Below are positions 51,896 to 61,342 of a stretch of DNA of 64,000 bases, piece after piece; the stretch's first letter is position 1; the number at the start of each line of letters is the position of its first letter. The stretch is taken from assembly GCF_029919255.1 (NCBI RefSeq), contig NZ_CP123991.1, forward strand, positions 1,605,110 through 1,669,109, given 5' to 3'. The position numbers and the translations under genes were made by a program. The notes beneath the pieces were generated by a model, which did no database searches, was not told the origin of the DNA, and saw nothing but the letters and a program-made list of their open reading frames with translations. Origin of the DNA: a cyanobacterium endosymbiont of Epithemia clementina EcSB (GTDB taxonomy: Bacteria > Cyanobacteriota > Cyanobacteriia > Cyanobacteriales > Microcystaceae).

Positions 51896-52354
51896 TTAAA
51901 CTATACTCAATTGTCGCCGTGCTTCAAATAGACCGATGGTGACACTCACCGACAAGTTTAAACTACGCACTTGAGGGTGACTTATAGGAATATATAGGGT
52001 TTCTTGACAATTAGCTAGAAGAGATTGGGGTAATCCTTCGGTTTCGCTCCCAAATAACAGCCAATCACTATCTTGAAATGTCCATTCAAGATAAGAACGA
52101 CGACCCCGAACGCTAAAGCCAAGTAAACGCCCCCCCTGTTGCTCATGCCAGGCTAAAAAGTCTTCTAAACTATTGTGGTAGTTAAGATTGACATAGGGCC
52201 AGTAATCTAAACCCGCCCGTTTCAAATAACGATTACTTAACTCAAATCCTAATGGACCGACTAAATGCAATTCTGTGTTCGTAGCTGCACAAGTTCTGGC
52301 AATATTACCGGTATTTGGGGGAATTTGCGGGTTAACCAAAATAATTCTGGGCAT
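51896..52354 (-). CDS. trmL: TrmL, tRNA (cytidine/uridine-34) 2'-O-methyltransferase
   Basis: The protein has 152 residues, the minimal SPOUT size typical of TrmL. Signs are PQIPPNTGNIARTCAATNTE, LHLVGPLGFELSNRYLKRAG and the dimer-knot motifs LLFGSETEGLPQSLL and VRSLNLSVSVTIGLFEARRQ. The enzyme methylates the ribose of the wobble base in some leucine tRNAs, using SAM. ATG at 52352-52354. Its stop is 432 bases before the LysM/M23 start. gshA ends 98 bases upstream on the same strand. TrmJ, with the same fold, is at 29054. Both look intact. Confidence 0.92.
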   Translation of the reverse strand: MPRIILVNPQIPPNTGNIARTCAATNTELHLVGPLGFELSNRYLKRAGLDYWPYVNLNYHNSLEDFLAWHEQQGGRLLGFSVRGRRSYLEWTFQDSDWLLFGSETEGLPQSLLANCQETLYIPISHPQVRSLNLSVSVTIGLFEARRQLSIV

Positions 52355-52451
52355 ATAAATCTATAGTTTTTATTTAATTTAAATCAATATTTAATTTTAA
52401 ATTTTCATAATTATCAGTTTATATAAACTATATATGTATTGATACTTATTC

Positions 52452-53594
52452 TTAGGCAACTAGCAAAGATTGACACAATTTATCCTCTAACTCTTGTTCA
52501 AGTTGGGCAACGGCTTCGATCTCTTGAGCTAAAATCAAAGAAATGGGACAACCAGACTGATATTTTCTAAGCCATTGTTGTGCTAGATTGCCATCGCGTA
52601 AAATTCTTTTTACGGGGTTAAGAAAGCAACTAAAGCCTCTCTGTTTAGCCGTTGGTAATATTTCTTGATATAATTCTTGAATCCAACTTTGTGCGTCTAT
52701 CCTACGTCCATCTTGCCAGTGGATTAGTTGCGCACTTAGGCTGTCTTTGGCGACTGCCTTTTCATTGTTGGCAGTAATGGTCAATAATTCGTCCGGGGAC
52801 AATTGACTATGAATTAGGGGATCAAGATTTGGCTCATCAATAAGTTGAATTAAACGAGCTTCTAACAATGCCACAACTGACAATAAAGCGATTGGTTCAA
52901 CTATCAGGTCACAAATTCTCAATTCCAAGCGATTAAGATTATAGGGACGATTATCTCCATTAGGACGGACTGAAGTCCAGAGATGGCGGACATTCTGCAT
53001 GGTTTGGCGAGCTAACTGTTCTTCTGTCCAGTAAATAAAGTGACCATGACTTTTAAAAAGAGGGACACGATCAGGAGTTTGAGGAAACAAATGCCAACGG
53101 GTAGAATGATAGCCAGTGACCTGCCGATCAAGGAAAGGAGAAGATGCACTTAATGCCAGATAAAGAGGAGCTTCTAGGCGAATGAGGCGACAAGCTCGAA
53201 TTAAAGTTTCCGGATCATTAATTCCAATATTAATATGAATACTAGCAGTCACAACTCTCGTACCATAGGTTTTCTCAATATAACTATGGTAGGGATTATG
53301 GAGATCGGAGCGATAGAAGTGATCGCTGTTTCCTAATGACAGGGTACTTCCCGGAACCAAGGTGAAATTACCAATGCGTTGTAGATATTTCCTTAAGTTG
53401 TGTCGGGGTCGAATGGTAGCACACAATAGGCGATCGTAGCAGGACAAAGGAGCTGTGGTGTATTCTACGTTGCGTGAATCAGGTTCTCGAACAAATCCTT
53501 CTAAGTCTTTAATAATACGTTCAGACAATCCCACAATTTGTCCATCGGATGTCCCTGTGTACATTTCAATTTCGAGTCCTTTGGATAATCGCAC
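52452..53594 (-). CDS. gshA: Glutamate-cysteine ligase, cyanobacterial type
   Basis: The protein has 380 residues and a GTG start at 53592-53594. It opens MRLSKGLEIEMYTGTSDGQI, followed by VREPDSRNVEYTTAPLSCYD, ASIHINIGI and a region of Arg/His residues around RPYNLNRLELRICDLI. This is the cyanobacterial branch of gamma-glutamylcysteine synthetase, the first step of glutathione synthesis (glutamate + cysteine + ATP). No gshB is in the window. The gene may be co-transcribed with trmL, which follows after 97 bases. It diverges from the ferredoxin gene across 625 bases. Confidence 0.92.
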   Translation of the reverse strand: MRLSKGLEIEMYTGTSDGQIVGLSERIIKDLEGFVREPDSRNVEYTTAPLSCYDRLLCATIRPRHNLRKYLQRIGNFTLVPGSTLSLGNSDHFYRSDLHNPYHSYIEKTYGTRVVTASIHINIGINDPETLIRACRLIRLEAPLYLALSASSPFLDRQVTGYHSTRWHLFPQTPDRVPLFKSHGHFIYWTEEQLARQTMQNVRHLWTSVRPNGDNRPYNLNRLELRICDLIVEPIALLSVVALLEARLIQLIDEPNLDPLIHSQLSPDELLTITANNEKAVAKDSLSAQLIHWQDGRRIDAQSWIQELYQEILPTAKQRGFSCFLNPVKRILRDGNLAQQWLRKYQSGCPISLILAQEIEAVAQLEQELEDKLCQSLLVA

Positions 53595-54219
53595 GATGAT
53601 TCCTCTGCGTTAGCTGGCCAATTTTTCTGGTCATTTATCACCTATATTCCATTATCAATGGAGAAGGATGATTTACTCAACAAAAATATTTTTAGCATTT
53701 TGTGGTGACTAACAATGAATACTTATTGTCTTTCTGGGATACTCTACATTTCTTTATGAATTGCTTAGAGTATTTTTATGCTGTGTCAAGTCAAAAAGAT
53801 AAATCAATTTTAAATGCTCTCTCTTAATTATGGAAAAACTACAGCACCACTAGCACGAGAATTAATCCTAGCTTAAATGCCTGTCTAGGATTGATTCTCG
53901 TTGTGTAAGGAAAAAGTCAATGTGCTCTCCAAAACCCCTAACAATGAAGTCCTAATTAAGTGAGAACTTGCAACTTCATCATCGAAAGGCGCATTGGGTT
54001 CAATCCAAATCAAATGCCCTAAAACAAAATTATGATCAACTTAAAGAGATAAGTCTGAAAAACTCCATGTTACCTAGCGTAACACTTTAATTTCTCTCAA
54101 TCAATAAATTGTCGTTTAACTTACATGTAAGCTTTTAATTTAGCTATGTTTCTTCACAATTGTCGCCAACCTCTCTAGGAGGGATACATTAGACTGAGGA
54201 AAGTATTACGACGTAATTT
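53595..54219. other. Divergent intergenic region between gshA and ferredoxin
   Basis: It contains both promoters and, at 53855-53901, an isolated inverted repeat that terminates no present gene. Otherwise it is AT-rich, with no coding-like sequence recognised. Confidence 0.5.
53855..53901. repeat. Isolated 17-bp inverted repeat
   Basis: ACGAGAATTAATCCTAG (53855-53871) pairs with CTAGGATTGATTCTCGT (53885-53901) with a single G-T pair and a 13-base loop. It lies between two divergent genes, so it ends neither. It may be the terminator of a lost gene or a regulatory site. Confidence 0.55.
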
Positions 54220-54537
54220 ATGGACAATATATATACTGTTGAAATTAATCACCAAGGCAATACCTACACCATTGAAGTTGCTGAGGATCGAAAAATTCTC
54301 GATGTGGCTCAAGAAACAGGACTAGATTTACCTACATCTTGTGGTGGAGGAGTTTGTACTACCTGTGCTGCACAATTGCTAGAAGGAACGGTAGAACAAG
54401 GTGAGGGAATGGGGATATCTTCCGAACTTCAAGGAGAAGGGTACGCCCTTTTGTGTGTTTCCTATCCACGTTCTAATCTAAAAATTGAAACTAAAAAGGA
54501 AGATGAAGTTTATAGTCGTCAGTTTTCCCAACCTTAA
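54220..54537 (+). CDS. Plant-type [2Fe-2S] ferredoxin
   Basis: The protein has 105 residues. The cluster ligands are Cys41, Cys46, Cys49 (SCGGGVCTTCAAQL) and Cys79 (YALLCVSYPRS). It is longer than the photosynthetic PetF (about 97) because of a C-terminal tail (DEVYSRQFSQP). Sequence differences from PetF around the third cysteine suggest one of the minor cyanobacterial ferredoxins, with a still undefined partner. It carries single electrons between reductases and metabolic enzymes, and nitrogenase supply is one conceivable role. ATG at 54220. A terminator follows immediately. Confidence 0.9.
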   Translation: MDNIYTVEINHQGNTYTIEVAEDRKILDVAQETGLDLPTSCGGGVCTTCAAQLLEGTVEQGEGMGISSELQGEGYALLCVSYPRSNLKIETKKEDEVYSRQFSQP

Positions 54538-54565
54538 GTCACTCCTTCAAGGACATTAAACTCCA

Positions 54566-54596
54566 GTGGGCATTGCCCACCCCATAGGTTTTTTCT
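54566..54596 (+). terminator. Ferredoxin gene terminator
   Basis: A GTGGGC-ATT-GCCCAC hairpin (54566-54580) lies 28 bases past the stop and is followed by CCCATAGGTTTTTTCT. It also lies between the convergent proB stop and the ferredoxin gene. Confidence 0.7.
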
Positions 54597-54600
54597 AATT

Positions 54601-55749
54601 TCAAGATTGAGGGGTGACATCAGGTTTCCCGAATTTCCGACTCTCTTGGATAACCAAATTATCTCGATGCACCATGGTTTGTGGCCCTTCATAACCCAAA
54701 ATTTCAGCAATTTTATCAGAGTGATGTCCTTTAATTTTTTTTACTTCTAAACTGCTGTAATTAACAATTCCCCTGGCTAGTTCTTCTCCTTGTTTATCGC
54801 ATAATTGAATTGCATCGGATGCTTCAAATTGTCCCTCAACTTTGATAATACCCGCCGCTAACAAGGACTTTCCTTGGTGACAAATAGCCTCAATTGCCCC
54901 TTGATCGAGATAGAGTTTGCCACTAGGAACCAACCCGTAAGCAATCCAGCGTTTACGGGCGTTTTCATTACACGGTTGGGGTTCAAATTGAGTCCCAATA
55001 GCCTTCCCTCGTAAAATTTTGAGCAGGTTACCTGGGTTTTGTCCATGAGTAATCACGGTTCTCACCCCGGCACTAGTAGCCAGTCGTACAGCTGTTAGTT
55101 TGGTTTCCATTCCTCCTGTTCCCCATTGAGACCCCTTATTCCCTGCATTGACTTTTAGTGTATCAATCTCTTCGGCATTGACGAGAGTAATCGGTTGAGC
55201 ATCCTGAACTAATCGAGGATCGGCCGAATAAAGTTTATCCACATCTGTAAGTAAAAATAACCAATCGGCACGGATGACACTGGCTACAAGGGCTGATAGG
55301 GTATCATTATCGCCAAATTTTAACTCTTCAGTAGCTACAGTATCATTTTCGTTAACAATAGGGATAACTCCCAACTCGAATAGTGATCGGAAAGTGTTAG
55401 AGGCATTAACATAACAGCTACGTTCGATTAGTTCCCGTCGTGTCAGCAAAACTTGAGCAATAGGCTGCCCGATGGTGGTAAATAGGTCATCATAGACACG
55501 GATGAGACGACCTTGACCAACAGCAGCGATTGCCTGTTTAAAAGCTATTTTTTTTGGGCGTTCTTTCAAATTCAGACGGCCACATCCTATTCCTACAGCC
55601 CCAGAAGAGACTAATACCACCCGATAGCCCAATTGTTGCAACTGGGTTAAGGTTTCCACTAAAGCAGCAATGGTGGACAAGGCTAATTTTCCACTTGTGG
55701 ATTGAGTTAAACTCGATGTTCCAATTTTAACAACCAGAGTTTGTGTCAT
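54601..55749 (-). CDS. proB: Glutamate 5-kinase ProB
   Basis: The protein has 382 residues. The amino-acid kinase domain starts [20 protein letters not shown], with [56 protein letters not shown] and [17 protein letters not shown]. The C-terminal PUA domain starts near residue 280 ([20 protein letters not shown]) and ends with the [18 protein letters not shown] segment. It phosphorylates glutamate on the way to proline, with feedback control by proline in the family. It appears intact. A tnpB relic lies directly upstream, ending only 50 bases before the ATG, so the promoter may have been disturbed or supplied by the insertion. Confidence 0.95.
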   Translation of the reverse strand: MTQTLVVKIGTSSLTQSTSGKLALSTIAALVETLTQLQQLGYRVVLVSSGAVGIGCGRLNLKERPKKIAFKQAIAAVGQGRLIRVYDDLFTTIGQPIAQVLLTRRELIERSCYVNASNTFRSLFELGVIPIVNENDTVATEELKFGDNDTLSALVASVIRADWLFLLTDVDKLYSADPRLVQDAQPITLVNAEEIDTLKVNAGNKGSQWGTGGMETKLTAVRLATSAGVRTVITHGQNPGNLLKILRGKAIGTQFEPQPCNENARKRWIAYGLVPSGKLYLDQGAIEAICHQGKSLLAAGIIKVEGQFEASDAIQLCDKQGEELARGIVNYSSLEVKKIKGHHSDKIAEILGYEGPQTMVHRDNLVIQESRKFGKPDVTPQS

Positions 55750-55799
55750 TGATTAATAAATGGTTGAGGGTTAATCCTGCCTTTGGCATAGTCTCGCCG

Positions 55800-57059
55800 T
55801 CACAGCGTAGCTTGACGGGAGATTCTTAAATTCACATTTAAGGGTTTCTTCTTCTTAGATTGTTTACTAGGCAAAGCCCCGCACCGTCGGACTGTCTTCA
55901 CAGGCATTTCGCGATATGCTATGTCTTGGCCCATATCCTTTCTACACCACGCTAATAATTTGAGCTGCGGCCACATCTGTGTGTTCGACACTTAATATCC
56001 GGGACAATTATGTTTTCTAACATCAAAAGTGTTCTTGCCAGTATGAAATCCATAATTGATGTGTATGTGTGAGGTAAAATTCTTGTAAACTTTAGGAATA
56101 AAAACATCTCGTTTCCATACCCTTAACTTAAGGATGGTTATGGTTCGTTTAAAACTATCCTCAAGACAATCTTTAGAAAGTATCCGTCTACCCCATGATT
56201 GAAAATCAATATTCTCAATGAATGCTGATTGAGCTTGATCAACGAAGTAGGAAACTAACTTAAAATACCAGTCTCTGCGAGTATCAGAAATACGCCGACA
56301 CAATCTAGCTATCTTTTGATTTAACTTGTAACGATTATTAGACTCTTTTTGCTTATTCTTTAATCTAAGTTGCAGCCATTCTATCTTGCGGTGTGGTTGG
56401 TTTAAAAATTGTAGTCCGTCCACAAGTTCACCATCACAGATAGCACAAAGTTTATCCAATCTTAAACCAATTTCTAATGGGTGCCAATGAAAGGGGACAT
56501 CGGGAATATTCACCTTTAATTGCATTGAGAACATTACAAGGTAACCAGACGCTCCCCGTAAAATGCAAGCCTGTATTAACTCAAACCCATCTTGTATGTT
56601 TATAGACCTTCTTAACTTTACCCATTCTAATTGGGGTAACTTAATCTGATTAACTTCGACATACTTTTCAAGTATCTGGGGATTCTTATAAGAACGCATT
56701 CTATATTTATGTTTGGAACGAGGAAGGTACAATTTTCTGAACTGCATGTCGAAAAAGACCTCGTTTGAAACTCTTAAAACTTGTTTTAGGACTTGAGCAC
56801 TACCTGTATTGATAATCTTATTAGTTTTTGTCAGCCTCTGAGATTGTTTATGACAATTAGGATAGGGAACACCATAAGGGATTATATATTCTTCTTTTGA
56901 AGAACAAATATTGAAAGGCAACTTACTAGATGTTAGCCAATTTTTACCCCTTTCCAAGGTATAATTCCAGATCGAAAGACAAACACTCAGTGCATAGTCG
57001 ATCGCCTTAATCTGCTGCCTGTCTGGTATTAGTTTATACTGGTACGTTGAGGCGAGCAT
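55800..57059 (-). pseudogene. tnpB: IS1341-type tnpB, catalytically ruined
   Basis: An open frame of 355 codons (57059 to 55992) is a TnpB protein: MLASTYQYKLIPDRQQIKAI at the N-terminus, then VDGLQFLNQPHRKIEWLQLR and LNQKIARLCRRISDTRRDWY. RuvC-I, normally GIDLGL, reads EIGLRL, so the catalytic Asp is Gly. RuvC-II Glu survives in FIENIDF. The zinc knuckle has lost its first Cys pair (HIHINYG where CPNCG is usual) and part of the second (CPGY). The frame stops there. The RuvC-III end (DVAAAQII) lies out of frame near 55950. No tnpA is present. This is the relic of a lone tnpB that would have been a guide-RNA nuclease in life. Confidence 0.85.
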
Positions 57060-57147
57060 TGGTTCAGTCTCCGCTAATGCCTCTGCTTAGTCTAGATTAA
57101 TCTACACAAACTTTCAAGTTGTGTAAAAGTCTTTTGAGATAGATTCC

Positions 57148-57175
57148 TTGACTTTTCAGAAACTTTTGTTAGATT
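57148..57175 (+). promoter_or_regulatory. Likely alr promoter
   Basis: TTGACT (57148-57153), a 16-base spacer and TAGATT (57170-57175) lie 82 bases before the alr start. Confidence 0.5.
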
Positions 57176-57256
57176 GGGCATATTTCTAAGTCTATCAAAA
57201 GCTTCGAGGAAGAACTCAATGGATTCAAGATTTGAGTGTGTGTGGAGTGAGGGGTG

Positions 57257-58477
57257 ATGTTGAGTAAAGAGTCAGCGTGTGAGATTACTAAAAAAAATCG
57301 CCACGATTACCATCTATCAGAAATTATCCGTCAACGGGCTTGGATAGAAATTAATGTAGAAGCCTTAATTCATAATGTTAAGGAAATTAAAGGATTGTTA
57401 TCACCAAAAACATCGTTAATGGCTGTGGTTAAGGCTGATGCTTATGGCCACGGTGCTATTAAGGTCGCCCAGATAGCCTTACAGGCTGGGGCTAATAGTT
57501 TAGCGACAGCTACTTTAACAGAAGGGATTGAACTGCGAGAAGCAGGAATTACAGCCCCTATCTTGATTCTAGGGGCAATTAATACCCCTGAAGAAATCGC
57601 CGCTATCGCCTACTGGCAATTACAACCTACTCTTTGTAACCCTCAGCAAGCTTTAGTTTTTTCTGATACTCTTAGTCAACTGGAAGAGTCATTACCCGTT
57701 CATCTGAAACTTGACACAGGAATGTCCCGTCTAGGGACACCTTGGCATCAAGCACAAGAATTTGTGGAGTTAGTGAGTCGGTTGCCCTATCTCAAAATTG
57801 CTAGTTTATATTCCCATCTCGCTACGGCAGATAATCCTGATACCGTAGTGATGCAAAAACAGCACCAACGGTTTGAGAAGGTAATCTCTCAATTAAAAAC
57901 CCATTTATTTAAATTACCCCCTCTACATTTAGCCAATTCAGCAGCAACTTTGATTGACCCGAATTTACACTACGATTTAGTTAGAGTTGGATTAGCTTTG
58001 TATGGATTATATCCCGCTCCTCATTTGCGTTTGATTACTTCCTTAAAACCTGTACTACAAGTTAAAGCCAAAATAACTCAAGTCAAAACAATTCCCCCAG
58101 AAACAGGGGTTAGTTATGGGTATCAATTTGTCAGTGATCGTCCGATGAGTATTGCTGTTGTGGGTATTGGTTATGCAGACGGAGTTCCCCGTAACCTTTC
58201 CAACAGTTTAGAAGTTTTGATCCGAGGTAAACGGGTACGCCAAATTGGGGCAATTACCATGGATCAGTTAATGTTAGATGTTAGTTCTATCGCAGATATT
58301 CAAGTCGGAGAAACAGTCACTTTAATTGGCAAAGATAGGACAGAAGAAATTACAGCAGATGATTGGGCAAACGCTTCAGGAACTATTTCCTGGGAAATTC
58401 TTTGTGGGTTTAAATATCGACTTCCACGAATTCTGATGGATTCAGAAGTCAACTGCACTCAAGTTTTAGTTTCCTAG
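57257..58477 (+). CDS. alr: Alanine racemase
   Basis: From ATG 57257 the protein has 406 residues. A GTG three bases upstream is also in frame. The first 25 residues are an extra stretch before RAWIEINVEALIHNVKEI. The PLP lysine is Lys59 in AVVKADAYGHGAIKVAQ. The second catalytic residue, Tyr, lies in TGVSYGYQFV. HLKLDTGMSRLGT and ANSAATLI are family segments, as is GIGYADGVPRN. The enzyme makes D-alanine for peptidoglycan. A dead tnpB is divergent from it, with 197 bases between. It has its own promoter and a terminator. Confidence 0.95.
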   Translation: MLSKESACEITKKNRHDYHLSEIIRQRAWIEINVEALIHNVKEIKGLLSPKTSLMAVVKADAYGHGAIKVAQIALQAGANSLATATLTEGIELREAGITAPILILGAINTPEEIAAIAYWQLQPTLCNPQQALVFSDTLSQLEESLPVHLKLDTGMSRLGTPWHQAQEFVELVSRLPYLKIASLYSHLATADNPDTVVMQKQHQRFEKVISQLKTHLFKLPPLHLANSAATLIDPNLHYDLVRVGLALYGLYPAPHLRLITSLKPVLQVKAKITQVKTIPPETGVSYGYQFVSDRPMSIAVVGIGYADGVPRNLSNSLEVLIRGKRVRQIGAITMDQLMLDVSSIADIQVGETVTLIGKDRTEEITADDWANASGTISWEILCGFKYRLPRILMDSEVNCTQVLVS

Positions 58478-58528
58478 CACAGGATAATACGCCCTACGTC
58501 TTATCCTAAGATTTACTTTATAAAGGGT

Positions 58529-58579
58529 CTCTCAAGCTCAATCCAATGAATCAACTATCCATTGGATTGAGCTTGAGAG
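58529..58579 (+). terminator. alr terminator
   Basis: Perfect 20-bp arms (58529-58548 / 58560-58579) enclose an 11-base loop, 51 bases past the alr stop. The tail TTTAACAAAG is weakly T-rich. Confidence 0.7.
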
Positions 58580-58639
58580 TTTAACAAAGTCAGATTAAGA
58601 GTTAAATTTTTTTAAACACTTGTTATCTTCAGTGTATAA

Positions 58640-59340
58640 GATCGTTTTCCCCAGAATTGGGGAGTCTATGTGGACTATCAAGAGACTGTTTTTTACACAA
58701 TTGAATAATTGTTGTCCTCGCCCCTGTGTTGTGCATCTTTGTTTTTCTCGTAATTTCAGAGATGGTCAGAATAAAAAGTGATTTCGTTAGTTTAACTAAT
58801 TACAGTGGTCAATGTAGCATTGATAGGGCGGATGCCTTCACTCCAAAGTATGGCAACAACCATTAATAGAGCTGTTATGGCTTGCCACATCCTTTACATT
58901 TTATTTAGAGCAGTTTTCTTGTTAAACAACATAGTCGGAGCAATAGTATTGTCAATAATTTTCAAGAGTTATTACAATTCTCGGTATATCGCCGTATTTA
59001 ACAAGTAACTATCACTGCTTAGTGTTTTGGTTGTTTTCTTGAAACGGCGGCAGGGGTTTCAAGTCCTGCGGTGATTTGTGCGCTCTTACTGGTAGCGTTA
59101 GAGGACATCTTCTTGTTTTGGCATAGTCGGAATCCCTTTATTGTTAGGAGTCACTACAGGATTAGGATTCAATAATTTACCCATTGTCAATGGTTGAACT
59201 TTTAGGACAACTTGGGTTAAGTTTTGATGATTATTGATGGCAGATTGCACAACAAACAGCAATTACTCATGGTTTAGTAGAAAGTCTAATGATTTTAATT
59301 ATGGTGATGATGTTTACTCGATTTTTAGTACAAAATTTGT
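58640..59340 (+). pseudogene. Membrane-protein relic, family uncertain
   Basis: Three separated hydrophobic reading stretches lie in different frames. About 58805-59008 reads VNVALIGRMPSLQSMATTIN, then MACHILYILFRAVFLLNNIV. Near 59120-59190 PLLLGVTTGLGFNNLPIVNG is seen. Near 59230-59340 WQIAQQTAITHGLVESLMIL and VMMFTRFLVQNLY are seen. All three look like parts of one polytopic transporter broken by frameshifts. A Na/phosphate-type carrier or lactate permease are candidates that I cannot separate. The 67-residue open frame in it is not a gene by itself. Confidence 0.45.
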
Positions 59341-59744
59341 ACTAAATAATAGTTATAAAGTTGTGCACAAAATCGGTTTATTGTTCAGAGATAAATGATC
59401 TCAATTGAGCTCTAATCCCTTTAACGTTAGCGATATTGGTGTCTAGTATTAGATTTTGTGATTAATTACACTTTTAATAGTATCATATTTTCTTTATTTC
59501 TATTTAGGGTTGAACAAAGACAGAGAATAACCGGAAACTTAATGGTTACTTTACTAGTAGGAAACCATTTTTAGGCAGTATTTATTGTTGTTGATAATAT
59601 GGTGTTTGTTGGCACTGCTGTTTGCTCGAAACAAAGAGAACAGTGGGTGATTTTATCAAATCAATTGATGCAAACATATTTTGTAATAAAAAATTATTAC
59701 TAGCACATTATCAAGTTATTATTAATAATAAATCATCTATTATT
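59341..59744. other. AT-rich intergenic DNA
   Basis: Nothing recognised in this stretch. It lies between the membrane-protein relic and the hairpin downstream of the flavoprotein gene. Confidence 0.4.
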
Positions 59745-59792
59745 TATTTAAACTAACTGTTTCTTAAATCTAAAAAACAGTTAGTTTAAATA
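59745..59792. terminator. Bidirectional-looking hairpin downstream of the flavoprotein gene
   Basis: Perfect 18-bp arms (59745-59762 / 59775-59792) enclose a 12-base loop. On the plus strand it is followed by CCCTTTTTATTTTCG. On the minus strand it follows the flavoprotein stop by 59 bases. The plus-strand T-run would fit the dead gene upstream. Confidence 0.6.
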
Positions 59793-59851
59793 CCCTTTTT
59801 ATTTTCGCTGTTTTTTCTTAAATAGTCGATCAGAAATCGTGGTTTAGATCA

Positions 59852-61093
59852 TCATTTATTTCCTATTGCTTTGCCTGCTAACCAGCCCGTAGTCCAGGCA
59901 CTTTGTAAATTGAATCCTCCTGTCACTCCATCAATATCTAAAACCTCTCCAGCCAGGTATAAATGGGGGCAAACTTTGCTTTCCATAGTTTTAAAATTAA
60001 TTTCTTTTAAATTAACGCCTCCACAAGTAACAAATTCATCTTTAAAAACTCCTTTTTCTATTATTTCATATTGTCCTTGAGTTAGTTCTTTCGCTAACTT
60101 GATTGTTTCCTTTTGAGATAGTTCTGACCAATTTTTTTCGCAATCGATATTAGCATATTCTAGTAATTTTTTCCACAGTCTTTTAGGCAGATTAAAAAGG
60201 GGATAACTCGAAATAAGTTTATTTGATCGTTGATTTTGTGATTTAGCAATTAACAATTTTTGCTTGACTTCGTCAGTATTATCGGGAAATAAAAAATTAA
60301 TTAGTAAAGACATATTATATTTTTTCTTGTGTAATATTTTTGCCCCAAATGCAGATAGTTTAAGAACCCCAAATCCACTAATACCCCAATGGGTAATCAA
60401 AAACGATCCTGATTGTTGATATTGCTGTTTTTTTTCTGTCCCTAATAACTTTAATCCCACTTGATTTAGACCGATTCCTTCTAATCCTTGAAAACGAAAA
60501 TCTTTAATCTTAAAAGTAAATAAAGATGGAATAGGTAAGATGATTTCATGTCCTAAAGATTTTGCCAGCTGATAGCCAATTTTATTGCTGCCTGTTGCAA
60601 CTAAAATGCGATCACATTTTAATATTTTTCCTGTTTTTAACTCCACTTGAAAGTGATTATTTTTTTTAATTAAGTTAATAACTTCTGAATTTATATCGAT
60701 ATTAACTTTCGCTTTCTTGGCTGTTTTTATTAAACAATCAACAATAGTTTCTGAAGTATCAGAAACTGGAAAAACGCGACCATCCGTTTCCGTTTTTAAA
60801 GCCACTCCCTGAGATTCAAACCACTCAATCAGATCTTTAGGTTGAAAGCGAGTAAATGCCCCTCGTAATTCCCTACCTCCTCTGGGATAATAAGTGATTA
60901 ATTGTGCTGGCTCGAAACAGTGGTGAGTAACATTACAACGTCCTCCCCCAGCAATACGAACTTTCGTTAATACTTTGGAAGTTGATTCTAGTAAAGTGAC
61001 GCGACTATGGGGATGAGTTTGGGCGCAAGTGATAGCGGCAAAAAATCCAGCTGCCCCTCCTCCAATTACAATAATATCTAATGAACTACTCAA
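59852..61093 (-). CDS. BaiN/HI0933-family FAD-dependent oxidoreductase
   Basis: The protein has 413 residues and a TTG start at 61093 (TTG AGT AGT TCA), without a strong Shine-Dalgarno. The FAD-binding Rossmann motif is IIVIGGGAAGFFAAITCAQ, followed by the family hallmark VLTKVRIAGGGRCNVTHHCF. ILVATGSNKIGYQLAKSLGH is in the middle, and the C-terminal VTCGGVNLKEINFKTMESK and VTGGFNLQSAWTTGWLAGKA complete the family signature. The reaction is not known for most members. Some bacterial relatives act on bile-acid or nucleoside-type substrates, which gives no guide here. The middle has AT-rich codons and many Lys. The frame is unbroken. Confidence 0.85.
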   Translation of the reverse strand: MSSSLDIIVIGGGAAGFFAAITCAQTHPHSRVTLLESTSKVLTKVRIAGGGRCNVTHHCFEPAQLITYYPRGGRELRGAFTRFQPKDLIEWFESQGVALKTETDGRVFPVSDTSETIVDCLIKTAKKAKVNIDINSEVINLIKKNNHFQVELKTGKILKCDRILVATGSNKIGYQLAKSLGHEIILPIPSLFTFKIKDFRFQGLEGIGLNQVGLKLLGTEKKQQYQQSGSFLITHWGISGFGVLKLSAFGAKILHKKKYNMSLLINFLFPDNTDEVKQKLLIAKSQNQRSNKLISSYPLFNLPKRLWKKLLEYANIDCEKNWSELSQKETIKLAKELTQGQYEIIEKGVFKDEFVTCGGVNLKEINFKTMESKVCPHLYLAGEVLDIDGVTGGFNLQSAWTTGWLAGKAIGNK

Positions 61094-61342
61094 GGTTAAA
61101 TCTTGACTCTTTTACTTTATTCTATCAATGGTTCTATTTTGTTAACCTTTGTATTTGACTGATGACTGATCTTTCTTTATCTAAAAATCTTCTATTGATT
61201 TGGCGTTAAAAGGTAATTTGGCCTCACCTACTACCGTCTTTAAATAAAAATTGTTGGCGGTTGCTATTTCAGATAATCGTTAACCTCGTCATATCTTGAC
61301 TAAGATATTGCGAATAACAACCGTGTTTTTAAATATCGTCGA
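61094..61342. other. Intergenic region, no gene recognised
   Basis: This region runs from the BaiN-type start to the comM relic. It should hold the promoter of the flavoprotein. It may include more decayed comM sequence, but I could not read any. Confidence 0.4.

Noticed and set aside
55800-55991. 63-codon minus-strand frame after tnpB
   Set aside because: It covers the out-of-frame 3' end of tnpB, and the conserved DVAAAQ end lies in another frame of the same DNA.
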